Made by a program: the position numbers and the translations under genes. Below the pieces are notes generated by a model. The model was not told the origin of the DNA and searched no databases. It worked only from the letters and a program-made list of their open reading frames with translations. Positions 12,126 to 21,623 of a stretch of DNA of 64,000 bases are shown one piece after another. The DNA comes from Rhabdaerophilum calidifontis (GTDB lineage: Bacteria; Pseudomonadota; Alphaproteobacteria; Rhizobiales; Beijerinckiaceae). The DNA lies in assembly GCF_008641065.1 (NCBI RefSeq), contig NZ_VTRS01000004.1, positions 124,001 through 188,000 on the forward strand, given 5' to 3'. Position 1 is the stretch's first letter. Each line of letters begins with the position of its first letter.

Positions 12126-13667
12126 GTGTTCGCGGCGCTCGGCCATTCCCTCCATCTCGCGCATGTCGGCTTCGTGCTCACGCGCGAGGGTGTGTTCGCG
12201 CTGGTGCCGCGCGACAGGGCGCCGGCGCCGCTGCGGCCGCTGCTCTGGCTGCTCGCCCGGCTCGCGCGGCGCGATGCCGGCCGGCGCGGCACGCGCATCG
12301 TCGCGGCGCTGACGCGGCTCGGCCCCTCCTATGTGAAGCTCGGGCAGTTCCTCGCGACGCGGCCGGATCTCGTCGGCATGGCGCTGGCGCGCGACCTCGA
12401 AGCGTTGCAGGACCGGATGCCGCCCTTCCCGCAGGCCGTCGCCGAGGCGCGGGTCGCCGCCGCGCTCGGCCGGCCGGTCGCGACGCTGTTCACGCAGTTC
12501 GGCCCCCCGGTCGCGGCCGCGTCGATCGCCCAGGTGCACCGCGCCGAGATCCTGGTGGCGGGCGAACGCCGACCGATCGCCGTCAAGATCACCCGGCCGG
12601 GGATCGAGCGCGTCTTCACCCGCGACATCGCGGCGCAGAAATTCATGGCCGGGCTCGTCGCCCGTCTCGTTCCCGCGATGCGGCGGCTCAAGCCGGTGGA
12701 GGTGGTGGAAACGCTCGAACGCACCGTGCGGCTCGAGATGGATCTGCGCTTCGAGGCGGCGGCGCTCTCCGAAATGGGCGACAATACGCGCGATGACCCC
12801 GATTTCCGGGTTCCAGCGGTGGAATGGGGGCTCACCGCGCGCGATTGCGTGACCCTCGAATGGATCGACGGGATCAAGCTCAACGATTTCGCCGGGCTCG
12901 ATGCCGCCAGCATCGATCGCCGGGCGCTGGCGCGGGTGGCGATGCAGAGCTTCCTGCGCCATGCCCTGCGCGACGGCTTCTTCCACGCCGACATGCATCC
13001 CGGCAACCTGTTCGCCACGCATGATGGCACGCTTGTCGCGGTCGATCTGGGCATCATGGGGCGGCTCGGGCGCAACGAGCGCCGCTTCCTGGCCGAGATC
13101 CTGTTCGGGTTCATCACCCGCGATTACCGGCGCATCGCCGAGGTGCATTTCGAGGCGGGCTATGTGCCGCCGGTCCACGCCGTCGAGGATTTCGCGCAGG
13201 CGCTGCGCGCGGTGGGCGAACGGATCCACGGCCGCAGCGCCGCCGAGATCTCGATGGCGGAACTGCTGGGGCTGCTGTTCGAGATCACCGCGATCTTCGA
13301 CATGGCGACGCGGACCGAACTCGTGCTGCTGCAGAAGACCATGGTCGTCGTCGAGGGCGTTTCGCGCGGGCTCGACCCGGAATTCGACATGTGGAAGGTG
13401 TCGGAGCCGATCATCCGTGCCTGGATCGAGCGCAATCTCGGCCCGGTCGGCCGGGTCGAGACGGCGGGGCGGGAGGTTGTTGCCCTGCTCGACGCGGCGC
13501 GCGAAGTGCCCGCGCTCGTCGCGCGCGCCAAGACGGCGCTTGCGGCGATCGAGGCGCGGCCGGCCCCCGCGCCCGCCCCCTCCGGCCTGCTGCGGATCCT
13601 GACGATCGGGGTTTGGCTTATCGCGTTCACGCTCGTTATGATCATGCTTGGAATCGGCGCCCCCTGA
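12126..13667 (+). CDS. ubiB: Ubiquinone biosynthesis kinase-like protein UbiB
   Basis: UbiB is an atypical membrane-anchored kinase/ATPase (ABC1/ADCK family) needed for coenzyme Q synthesis. The 513-residue protein starts at GTG. It carries the KxGQ motif (YVKLGQFLATRPDL), the Ala-rich nucleotide loop (AAASIAQVHRA), the ExD motif in LEMDLRFEAAAL, and catalytic HADMHPGN followed by VDLGIMG. A C-terminal hydrophobic segment (ILTIGVWLIAFTLVMIML) anchors it to the inner membrane. It sits 9 bp after ubiE and 16 bp before coaBC. Confidence 0.95.
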   Translation: MFAALGHSLHLAHVGFVLTREGVFALVPRDRAPAPLRPLLWLLARLARRDAGRRGTRIVAALTRLGPSYVKLGQFLATRPDLVGMALARDLEALQDRMPPFPQAVAEARVAAALGRPVATLFTQFGPPVAAASIAQVHRAEILVAGERRPIAVKITRPGIERVFTRDIAAQKFMAGLVARLVPAMRRLKPVEVVETLERTVRLEMDLRFEAAALSEMGDNTRDDPDFRVPAVEWGLTARDCVTLEWIDGIKLNDFAGLDAASIDRRALARVAMQSFLRHALRDGFFHADMHPGNLFATHDGTLVAVDLGIMGRLGRNERRFLAEILFGFITRDYRRIAEVHFEAGYVPPVHAVEDFAQALRAVGERIHGRSAAEISMAELLGLLFEITAIFDMATRTELVLLQKTMVVVEGVSRGLDPEFDMWKVSEPIIRAWIERNLGPVGRVETAGREVVALLDAAREVPALVARAKTALAAIEARPAPAPAPSGLLRILTIGVWLIAFTLVMIMLGIGAP

Positions 13668-13683
13668 CCGCCGGGAGAACAGG

Positions 13684-14982
13684 ATGCTCCGCAATCGCTC
13701 CATCCTTCTGATCGTCGGCGGCGGCATCGCCGCTTACAAAACGGCCGAACTCATCCGCCTCATCCGCAAGGCCGGCGGCGGCGTGCGGGTGATCCTCACC
13801 GCGGCGGGGCGCGAATTCGTGACGCCGCTCACCCTGGCCGGGCTCTCCGGGGGGAAGGTCCACGAGGATCTGTTCTCGCTGACCGACGAGACCGAGATGG
13901 GGCATATCGAACTCTCCCGCTCGGCGGATCTCGTCGTCGTCGCGCCGGCGACCGCCGATCTGATGGCGAAGGCGGCGAACGGGCTCGCGAACGACCTCGC
14001 CTCGACCGCCTTGCTCGCCACCGACAAGCGGGTGCTGATGGCGCCGGCGATGAATGTGCGGATGTGGCTCCACCCCGCCACGCAGCGCAACCTCGCGACC
14101 CTGCGCGGCGATGGCGTGCTGATCGTCGGCCCCGGCGAGGGCGAGATGGCCTGCGGCGAATTCGGGCCCGGCCGCATGGCCGAGCCGAGCGAGATCCTCG
14201 CCGCGATCGAGGCGGCGCTGGCGACCGGCATTCCCATGCCCGCGCCGGCGCCCATCCCCGAGATCGCCGGCCCAGGCTACGGACCAAGCCACGGATCGCT
14301 CGCGGGCCGGCACGTGCTGATCACCGCCGGGCCGACGCATGAGCCGATCGACCCCGTCCGCTACATCGCCAATCGCTCCTCCGGCAAGCAGGGCTACGCG
14401 CTCGCCGCGGCGGCGCGCGAGGCCGGAGCGCGGGTGACGCTCGTCTCCGGCCCGGTGACGCTCGCGCCGCCGGCCGGCGTGACGCTCGTCGCGGTCGAGA
14501 CCGCCCGCGAGATGGACGCGGCGGTGGAGGCGGCGCTGCCGGCGGATCTCGCGATCTTCGCCGCGGCCGTCGCCGATTGGCGGACCCGGGATGCCGCCGG
14601 CGAGAAGATCAAGAAGGACGGCGCCGCGCCGGCCCCGCTCGCGCTCGTCGAGAATCCGGACATCCTCGCGCGGGTCGCGCGGCATCCGGGCCGGCGGCCG
14701 GCGCTGGTGATCGGTTTCGCGGCCGAGACGGAGAAGGTGATCGAGCATGCCCGCGCCAAGCTCGCCCGCAAGGGCTGCGACGCCATCATCGCCAACGATG
14801 TCTCGCCCGGAACCGGCGTGATGGGCGGGGACCGCAACCGCGTCCATATCGTCACGCCCGAGGGAATCGAGGATTTGCCGGACATGCCGAAGGATGCCGT
14901 CGCGCGGGCGCTGATCCGGCGGTTCGCGGCAATGCTCGGCGCGGGCGGAGCCCCCGCCGCCGCCCCGGAACGCCACCCCTGA
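13684..14982 (+). CDS. coaBC: Bifunctional phosphopantothenoylcysteine decarboxylase / phosphopantothenate-cysteine ligase
   Basis: CoaBC makes 4'-phosphopantetheine for coenzyme A in two steps. The 432-residue protein has an N-terminal FMN-dependent CoaC half ([33 protein letters not shown]; the active-site Cys in [11 protein letters not shown]). The C-terminal CoaB half begins near residue 210 and has [29 protein letters not shown] and a KIKKDG loop. The ATG at 13684 has GGGAG 6 nt upstream. It is followed by dut, the usual partner gene. Confidence 0.96.
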   Translation: MLRNRSILLIVGGGIAAYKTAELIRLIRKAGGGVRVILTAAGREFVTPLTLAGLSGGKVHEDLFSLTDETEMGHIELSRSADLVVVAPATADLMAKAANGLANDLASTALLATDKRVLMAPAMNVRMWLHPATQRNLATLRGDGVLIVGPGEGEMACGEFGPGRMAEPSEILAAIEAALATGIPMPAPAPIPEIAGPGYGPSHGSLAGRHVLITAGPTHEPIDPVRYIANRSSGKQGYALAAAAREAGARVTLVSGPVTLAPPAGVTLVAVETAREMDAAVEAALPADLAIFAAAVADWRTRDAAGEKIKKDGAAPAPLALVENPDILARVARHPGRRPALVIGFAAETEKVIEHARAKLARKGCDAIIANDVSPGTGVMGGDRNRVHIVTPEGIEDLPDMPKDAVARALIRRFAAMLGAGGAPAAAPERHP

Positions 14983-15012
14983 ACCCCATCCGATCCCCGC
15001 GAGTTCGTGCCC

Positions 15013-15477
15013 ATGCCACCTGCTCCCCTGACGCTGCTTGCCCTCAAACGCCTGCCGCATGGCGAGGGTTTGCCGCTGCCGGCGCCCCATTCCGCCGATG
15101 CCGCCGGGTTCGATCTCGCCGCGGCGCTGCCGGAGGCACGGCCGCTGGTGCTGCCGCCCGGCGCGCGGGGTCTGGTGCCCACCGGCTTCGTGTTCATGCT
15201 CGCGCCGGGTTTCGAGGCGCAGGTCCGGCCCCGGTCCGGGCTGGCGCTGAAGCACGGTGTCACGGTTCTCAACGCGCCCGGCACGATCGACGCCGATTAT
15301 CGCGGCGAGGTCCAGGTCCTGCTGATCAACCATGGCAGCGCGGATTTCACCATCACGCGCGGCATGCGGATCGCGCAATGCGTGGTGGCGGCGGTGGCGC
15401 CGCTCGCGATCCGGGAGGTCGCGGAAACGGACATGACGGCACGCGGCGCGGGCGGTTTCGGCTCGACTGGATTCTAG
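15013..15477 (+). CDS. dut: dUTP diphosphatase
   Basis: This enzyme hydrolyses dUTP to dUMP and pyrophosphate, keeping uracil out of DNA and supplying dTMP synthesis. The 154-residue trimeric type shows all five motifs in order: [35 protein letters not shown] and the flexible C-terminal [12 protein letters not shown] at 15007 would add two residues and cannot be excluded; neither start has a strong ribosome site. It lies 30 bp downstream of coaBC. Confidence 0.95.
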   Translation: MPPAPLTLLALKRLPHGEGLPLPAPHSADAAGFDLAAALPEARPLVLPPGARGLVPTGFVFMLAPGFEAQVRPRSGLALKHGVTVLNAPGTIDADYRGEVQVLLINHGSADFTITRGMRIAQCVVAAVAPLAIREVAETDMTARGAGGFGSTGF

Positions 15478-15593
15478 ATCCGCTTTCAGGTCGCCTTTCA
15501 GAAATTTTTCCTGTCCGATGGCCTGCAATCGCAAGTCTGAAGAACTTGTTTCCCGCTTTCCGCACGCCTAGCTTCCCGGCACAGGAATTGCCG

Positions 15594-16580
<987 letters not shown>

Positions 16581-16676
16581 GTGCCGGCCGGTGCCGGGGC
16601 CGCAAACGGACGGCACCGGATGTCGCGCCGAAGCGGTTGCGGGCGCGGGCATGTTCGGCTACAGGCAGAGATCGTG

Positions 16677-16753
16677 GCACCCGTAGCTCAGCTGGATAGA
16701 GTGTTGGATTCCGAATCCAAAGGTCGCAGGTTCGAATCCTGCCGGGTGCGCCA
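16677..16753 (+). tRNA. tRNA-Arg (anticodon CCG)
   Basis: This is a 77-nt cloverleaf. The acceptor arm GCACCCG pairs with CGGGTGC, followed by discriminator G and an encoded CCA (16751-16753). The D arm contains AGCTCAGCTGGATAGAG. The anticodon stem TTGGA/TCCAA holds the loop TTCCGAA, giving anticodon CCG, which reads CGG. The T arm contains GGTTCGAATCC. CGG is a plausible common Arg codon in this GC-rich genome. Confidence 0.97.
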
Positions 16754-16854
16754 GCCTTTCCCAAGGCTCGACAAGCGCTGAAATCGCCTCAGCTCAGAGC
16801 CCCGGATGTGTCGCGCGCCGCGCATCCGGTCGCCGCGGCTGAACGGAAAGCCGT

Positions 16855-17301
16855 TCACGCACCGCCCTTGCAGCGCTGAAGCGCCAGATTGCCGCCCCCG
16901 CCTTTTGGATCGCTCCAGCCCACACGCCCGTTGGGCAGGGCCCGCGCCACCCCGCCATAGGCCACCGAACATTCACAGGAGCGGCGCGAGACCGGGTTGG
17001 CGATGCGCCGGCATTCTGAGCCGAACCGGGGCGCATAGACCACGGGGCGGCCGTAGGTTGAGGCCGGACCTCGCCGATAGGCCCAACGGGGGCGCATGCT
17101 GCCCGAAGCCCTGACCGCGCGATGGCGGAAGATCTCGCGTCCCTGCCGGTCATAGGCGATCACGGTTCGCGAGACGGGGTCGTAGCGGATGTCGTATTGC
17201 GCCGCCCCCGGCGGAGCGTGGCGCGGATAAAGCTGCGCCCTGACCGGCCTGGCCATCGCCAAGGCCGCTGCGAACAACACGACATTCAAGGAACGCATCA
17301 T
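16855..17301 (-). CDS. Hypothetical secreted protein
   Basis: I do not recognise this 148-residue protein. It begins MMRSLNVVLFAAALAMARPVRA-Q, a good Sec signal peptide with cleavage expected after residue 22. The mature part is rich in Arg, Tyr and Gly. It has an early stretch YDIRYDPVSRTVIAYDRQGREIF that suggests beta strands, and a later stretch with Cys residues (ECRR, RRSCECS, QRCKG). GAGGG lies 7 nt before the ATG pair. It is flanked by tRNA-Arg and the GntR regulator with no evident operon partner. Periplasmic location is an inference. Confidence 0.65.
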   Translation of the reverse strand: MMRSLNVVLFAAALAMARPVRAQLYPRHAPPGAAQYDIRYDPVSRTVIAYDRQGREIFRHRAVRASGSMRPRWAYRRGPASTYGRPVVYAPRFGSECRRIANPVSRRSCECSVAYGGVARALPNGRVGWSDPKGGGGNLALQRCKGGA

Positions 17302-17486
17302 CGCCAATCCCTCGAGAAGGTGGCTGCACTCCATCCGCAGCAGCGATTGGAGGAAAGCTCGCAAGGTGTCCGGAACAGGCCCTGCCCCGAATTGCCCGGG
17401 CCGCTCGAACGCCGCCTCCCTTGTCTTCGAAGCTGAAACGGGAAGGCCGCGCCGCCCTCCGACCGCTAACAGAGCAGAGGCGGGGC

Positions 17487-18203
17487 TCAGCGGGCGCGGC
17501 GCACGCGCGGGCCGCCGGCGCGGCCAGCTTCGGCCGCGAGCCGAGGCGCGAGCACGATCGTCCGATAGCGCGGCCGCATCTGCATCACATGCGCGGCAAG
17601 AATGGTCTCCGCCTGCATCAGCTGACCACCGGCCACCGCACGGATGATCTCGCGATGCTCTTCCACCGATCGGGACTGGTTGTCGGGCGGACCGAGCAGC
17701 CGCGTTCGCACCGCGCTGATCCGCCCCGAGATCAGTTGATAGGCCTGGACGAGAAACTGGTTGCCGCAATTGGTGAGGAACGCCTCGTGCAGCGCCGCAT
17801 CCGCCGCCGCCCAGCCGATCCGATCTCCGGCGGCAATCGCCGCGTCCATCCGGGCCTGCGCGGCCTCGAGCTCCTCGACAAGCCGGATGCGATCGCGCGC
17901 ATGGGAGAGCCACATCGCCCGGGTTTCGACGACCAGGCGGAACTCGCACAATTCCGCCATTTCTTCCTCCGTCGGATCGAAGACGAAACTGCCGCGCTGC
18001 GGCTGGGTGGTGATCAGCCCCTGCATTTGCAGCGCCGTCAGCGCTTCGCGCACCGGGGTGCGGCTGATGCCGAGCGCACTCGCCAGCCGATCCTCTGACA
18101 AGGCCTCGCCGAGCGCCAGTTCACCGGTGATGATCGCGTCGCGGATCCGTGCAGCCGCGAGCGCCGCAAGGGAAGGACCGCGCAGGGGCGTGAGGGGGTG
18201 CAT
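17487..18203 (-). CDS. GntR-family (FadR/FCD subfamily) transcriptional regulator
   Basis: This 238-residue regulator has an N-terminal winged helix-turn-helix (residues 10-80) with the GntR signature LSEDRLASALGISRTPVREALTALQMQGLI. It is followed by an all-helical FCD ligand-binding domain, in which the D...H...H...H pattern typical of metal-assisted acid binding is plausible (ADAALHEAFL, VEEHREII, ILAAHVMQM). It is divergent from a TRAP transporter and dehydroshikimate-degrading enzymes, so it probably represses that operon and responds to a hydroaromatic acid. The last 15 residues are Arg/Gly-rich. Confidence 0.9.
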   Translation of the reverse strand: MHPLTPLRGPSLAALAAARIRDAIITGELALGEALSEDRLASALGISRTPVREALTALQMQGLITTQPQRGSFVFDPTEEEMAELCEFRLVVETRAMWLSHARDRIRLVEELEAAQARMDAAIAAGDRIGWAAADAALHEAFLTNCGNQFLVQAYQLISGRISAVRTRLLGPPDNQSRSVEEHREIIRAVAGGQLMQAETILAAHVMQMRPRYRTIVLAPRLAAEAGRAGGPRVRRAR

Positions 18204-18580
18204 CGACTCCGATCATCCTGTGACGCCCGAATTCTAGGCTGGGCACAGGCGCTGTTCAAGCCTGTTGATGTCACTTGTCCAGATAAACTATATCGTATAC
18301 AATTATTACTATATGTTTTTGTACATACAGGTGCTTTGCGCTCATGATTGATGCTATATTCTCATGAATCCGAATGTTGACAGATTGTCTGCATGTCTGA
18401 TTGAATACGGTATGGCAGATGGTCTCGCATCAGCCATGATCGCGGCTCACGTCCGGCGGCACGAGCGTTTGTGCCCCCCGCCCCCGGCAGCTATGATGCC
18501 GCTGCGCCATAAACGACCGGAACGGTCGAAGAAGAAACGGCCCGGAGAGAGACGCTTCCAGGCGATACGAGGAGGAATCC
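18204..18580. promoter_or_regulatory. Divergent control region of the GntR gene and the TRAP operon, with candidate operators
   Basis: No gene is seen in this 377-bp stretch. Bases 18280-18365 are strikingly AT-rich compared with the rest of the window. ATCGTATACAAT at 18292-18303 is one mismatch from the perfect palindrome ATTGTATACAAT. TTGTACATAC at 18319-18328 contains TGTACA, with its centre 25 bp away. Both resemble the short TNGTNNNACNA-type sites of FadR-like GntR regulators. TTGACA at 18377-18382 could be a -35 element, but no good -10 follows at 17 bp. Confidence 0.5.
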
Positions 18581-19582
18581 ATGACCATGATGACCAATCG
18601 CCGCGCCGTGCTGGCGGGCCTCGCCGGGGCTTCGGCGATGCTGTCGCTCGGCATGTCCGCGCGCGCCCAGCAGAAGATCGTGCTGCGCCTGTCCTCGCCG
18701 GCGACGCCGACGGATCAGCGCGCGCTGGGCCTCATCAATCATTTCGGGCCGGCGGTCAGCGCGTTCGCGGACTTCCAGCCGCACTGGAATGCCATCCTGT
18801 TCAAGCAGGGCACCGAACTCGAGGCGATCTCGCGCGGCAATCTCGAGATGTCGATCGCCTCTGCGCAGGAGCTCTCCACGATCTTCCCACAATGGTCGAT
18901 CTTCACCGCCGGCTATCTGCTTCGCTCGGCCGAACACCAGAAGAACGTCTTCGCCTCGGACGTGATGACGCCGATGAAGCAGATGGTCGAGGACAAGCTC
19001 GGCGTGAAGCTGATCTCGGTGATGTATCTCGGCAAACGCCACGTGAACCTGCGCTCGGACAAGGAGATCAAGACGCCGGCCGATCTCGCGGGCGTGAAGC
19101 TGCGCATGCCGCCGTCCGAGTCCTGGCAGTTCCTCGGCAAGGCGCTCGGCGCCAACCCGCTGCCGATGGCCTTCCCCGAGCTCTACACCGCACTTCAGGT
19201 CGGCGCGATCGACGGCCAGGACAACCCGCTGCCGACGGTTCGCGATTCCAAGTTCTACGAGGTCACGAAGCAGATCGTGCTGACCGCGCATCTCGTCGAC
19301 TGGAACTTCCTGACACTCGGCAAGAAGGTCTGGGATAAGTTCACGCCCGACCAGCAGAAAATCGTCCAGAAGGCGGCTGACGATGCCTGCGAGGCCGCGC
19401 GGCAGGCGCAGCTCAAGCTCGAAAGCGAACTGGAAGCCTTCATGAAGGAGAAGGGGCTGAAGGTCTACGCGCCGGATCTCAACGCCTTCCGCACGACGGT
19501 TCAGAAGGCCTATCTCGAATCGAAATTCGCGAAGGACTGGCCGGCCGGCATGGTCGATAAGATCAACGCGATCCCCGGCTGA
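18581..19582 (+). CDS. dctP: TRAP transporter solute-binding protein (DctP family)
   Basis: This is a 333-residue periplasmic binding protein for a carboxylate. The leader contains a twin-arginine stretch (NRRAVLAGLAG) and ends MSARA-Q, so export by Tat or Sec is possible. The mature protein has the DctP/DUF family features QGTELEAISRGNLEM, LRMPPSESWQFLGKALGANP, and MAFPELYTALQVGAIDGQDNPLPTV. The last of these carries the region where a conserved Arg/Asn contacts the substrate carboxylate. A strong AGGAGG ribosome site lies 5 nt upstream. It is the first gene of the operon with dctQ, dctM, an AroE-like enzyme and QuiC, which suggests a shikimate/quinate-type ligand. Confidence 0.92.
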   Translation: MTMMTNRRAVLAGLAGASAMLSLGMSARAQQKIVLRLSSPATPTDQRALGLINHFGPAVSAFADFQPHWNAILFKQGTELEAISRGNLEMSIASAQELSTIFPQWSIFTAGYLLRSAEHQKNVFASDVMTPMKQMVEDKLGVKLISVMYLGKRHVNLRSDKEIKTPADLAGVKLRMPPSESWQFLGKALGANPLPMAFPELYTALQVGAIDGQDNPLPTVRDSKFYEVTKQIVLTAHLVDWNFLTLGKKVWDKFTPDQQKIVQKAADDACEAARQAQLKLESELEAFMKEKGLKVYAPDLNAFRTTVQKAYLESKFAKDWPAGMVDKINAIPG

Positions 19583-19588
19583 TCCCGC

Positions 19589-19615
19589 CGGGCGGGCGTG
19601 CCTTGCGCCCGCCCG
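19589..19615 (+). other. GC-only intercistronic hairpin after dctP
   Basis: Arms 19589-19598 and 19606-19615 form a perfect 10-bp GC stem with a 7-nt loop, starting 6 nt after the dctP stop. No T-run follows, so it is not an ordinary terminator. In binding-protein operons such hairpins commonly stabilise the upstream mRNA, so that the binding protein is made in excess over the membrane subunits. Confidence 0.6.
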
Positions 19616-19660
19616 CCTCATCCGCCGCGCCCGCGCGCTCCCCGCTCCCGGAGCCCTGTC

Positions 19661-20158
19661 ATGAAAGCGATCGGCCGTTTCCTGCAGCGTCGGGCCGAGG
19701 ATGTCCTCGTCCTGCTTGCAGCCGCGATGTTCTTCGCATTCCTGATCCAGATCGGTACGCGCTACCTGCTCAACGATCCCGCCGCCTGGCCGCATGAGGT
19801 GATCGTCATCAGCTGGCTGTGGCTGATCTTCTGGGGCGCGGCCTTCTTCCTGCGCGATCGCGATCAGGTGAAGTTCGACGTGCTCTATACCATGGCGCCG
19901 GCGCGGGCGCGGCGGGCGATGTCGCTCGCCGTTGCGCTGGCCTTCGTGATCCTGTTCGCGCTCTCGGCGCCGGCGACCTGGGATTTCATCGCCTTCAAGG
20001 GCATTCGCGGCACCGATCATTTCGGCATCCCGCTGAGCTATGTCTTCTCGGTCTACCTGCTGTTTCTCGCCGGAGCGATCCTCCATTACGCGCACCGTGC
20101 GGTGCGGCTGATCCGCGGCGACGATCTCGGCGCCATCGATGCGGGGGAATCGTCGTGA
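19661..20158 (+). CDS. dctQ: TRAP transporter small membrane subunit (DctQ)
   Basis: This 165-residue inner-membrane protein has four predicted helices: about residues 17-34, 48-65, 87-108 and 129-148. It contains the DctQ-type PHEVIVISWLWLIFWGAAFFLRDRDQVKFDVL segment. It forms the membrane complex with DctM. The ATG at 19661 has GGAG 7 nt upstream; the frame is open further upstream through the hairpin but without a ribosome site. Its stop overlaps the dctM GTG start (GTGA). Confidence 0.9.
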   Translation: MKAIGRFLQRRAEDVLVLLAAAMFFAFLIQIGTRYLLNDPAAWPHEVIVISWLWLIFWGAAFFLRDRDQVKFDVLYTMAPARARRAMSLAVALAFVILFALSAPATWDFIAFKGIRGTDHFGIPLSYVFSVYLLFLAGAILHYAHRAVRLIRGDDLGAIDAGESS

Positions 20159-21456
20159 GCCCCGAATTCTTCTGGTGCATCATTGCCCTGTTCGCGCTGG
20201 CCGGGCTCGGCGCACCGATCGCGCTGGCAATGATCGCCGCCTCGATCCTTTATCTCCTGGCAAAGGGACAGGATCCGGGCCTCGCGGCCGAGCAGATGAT
20301 CCAGGGCATCTATGACGGGTTCCTGCTGCTCGCCATCCCGCTCTTCATCATCGCCGCCAACGTGATGAATGCGGGGACGATCTCCGAGCGGCTGCTGCAT
20401 TTCTGCCTCGCGCTGGTTGGCCGGTTCCGGGGCGGGCTCGGCCATGTCAATGTCGTCGCCAACATGATCTTCGCCGGCATGTCCGGCTCGGCGGTGGCGG
20501 ATGCCGTCGGCCTCGGCAAGATCATCATCGGCATGATGACCAGGGAGGGGCGCTATTCGCCCGGCTACGCCGCCGCCATCACCGCCGCCGCCTCGACGAT
20601 CGGGCCGATCATCCCGCCCTCGATCCCGATGGTGATGTATGCCCTCGTCTCGGATACCTCGATCGGCTATCTCTTCCTCGGTGGCTTCGTCCCCGGCGTG
20701 ATGATGGGGCTCGCGCTGATGGTGCTCAACGCCCGGCAGGCGCGGCGCGAGAACGTGCCGCTCGAAGTGCCGGTGCCGCGCGCGGAACTGCCGCGGCTGA
20801 CGATCCGCGCCTTTCCGGCGCTGATGATGCCGGTGATCCTGCTGTTCGGCATCTATGGCGGTGCGACGACCCCGACAGAGGCGGCGGCGATCGCGGCCTT
20901 CTACGCGCTCCTCGTCGCGACCTTCCTCTATCGCGCGGTGTCGTTTCCGACGCTCTACACCGTATTCTCCGAGAGCGCGCGGGCCACGGCCTCGGTCGGG
21001 CTGGTGATCGGCGCCTCGCTGATCTTCAATTATATCGTCGCCGCCGAGAATATCCCCGCCGCCGTCTCGAACCTGATGCAGGGGCTCAATGTCTCGCCGC
21101 TCGCCTTCCTGATCGGGATCAATATCCTGTTCCTGATCCTCGGCTGCCTGCTCGATGCGACGACGATCATCCTCGTCATCATCCCGCTCTTCATCCCGAC
21201 TTGCCGGGCGCTGGGGATCGATCTCGTGCATTTCGGCGTCACGGCGGTGGTCAATTGCATGATCGGGCTGATCACGCCGCCCTATGGCGTGCTCCTCTTC
21301 GTCATCAACGCCATCACCGGCATTCCGCTGCGCACCATCATCCAGGCGATCTGGCCCTATATCGGCGTGCTGGTCGCGGCGCTGCTGGTGATGTTGCTGG
21401 TGCCGGACACCGTGCTCTATCTTCCGAAACTGTTCGGCTACGTGCCGCGCTCCTGA
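20155..21456 (+). CDS. dctM: TRAP transporter large membrane subunit (DctM)
   Basis: This is the 433-residue ion-coupled permease with about 11-12 hydrophobic segments. Family motifs are clear: NIFAGMSGSAVAD-like ANMIFAGMSGSAVADAVGLG, AASTIGPIIPPSIPMVMY, and the second half-repeat GLITPPYGVLLFVINAITG. The GTG start overlaps the dctQ stop by 3 nt, implying coupled translation. With DctP and DctQ it forms a sodium- or proton-driven uptake system, probably for a hydroaromatic carboxylate given the downstream enzymes. Confidence 0.93.
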   Translation: MSPEFFWCIIALFALAGLGAPIALAMIAASILYLLAKGQDPGLAAEQMIQGIYDGFLLLAIPLFIIAANVMNAGTISERLLHFCLALVGRFRGGLGHVNVVANMIFAGMSGSAVADAVGLGKIIIGMMTREGRYSPGYAAAITAAASTIGPIIPPSIPMVMYALVSDTSIGYLFLGGFVPGVMMGLALMVLNARQARRENVPLEVPVPRAELPRLTIRAFPALMMPVILLFGIYGGATTPTEAAAIAAFYALLVATFLYRAVSFPTLYTVFSESARATASVGLVIGASLIFNYIVAAENIPAAVSNLMQGLNVSPLAFLIGINILFLILGCLLDATTIILVIIPLFIPTCRALGIDLVHFGVTAVVNCMIGLITPPYGVLLFVINAITGIPLRTIIQAIWPYIGVLVAALLVMLLVPDTVLYLPKLFGYVPRS

Positions 21457-21464
21457 GGACCGCC

Positions 21465-21623
21465 ATGGCCGAAAGACCCCGGACCGCCATTGCCTTGGCG
21501 TGGAACGCGCCCTGGTTCCCTGATCTCGCGACGCCGATGGCGCAGCATCTCGAGCACGGCCGCGTGGCGCTCGCGATGCAGCACTCGGCGCGGACGGGCG
21601 AAGCGGTGAGGCTCGCGCCATGA
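21465..21623 (+). CDS. Possible small ORF of 52 codons in the hydroaromatic-acid operon
   Basis: I do not recognise this ORF. It encodes MAERPRTAIALAWNAPWF and so on to 52 residues, with no clear membrane segment or metal motif. In its favour: TGAGGA lies 5 nt before the ATG, it begins 8 bp after dctM, and its stop overlaps the next ATG (ATGA at 21620-21623), as in translationally coupled genes. Against it: it is short, and GC-rich DNA yields chance frames easily. It could be a coupling leader, a small subunit, or the remnant of a lost enzyme. Confidence 0.4.
   Translation: MAERPRTAIALAWNAPWFPDLATPMAQHLEHGRVALAMQHSARTGEAVRLAP

Noticed and set aside
11127-13727. Very long open frame on the minus strand opposite ubiE and ubiB
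   Set aside because: It is a high-GC antisense artefact: the protein is Arg/Asp/His-rich without recognisable motifs, and the plus strand carries complete ubiE and ubiB.
18364-18580. Small gene beginning near 18364 upstream of dctP
   Set aside because: The open frame runs through into dctP in another phase, has no ribosome site, and overlaps the AT-rich control region.
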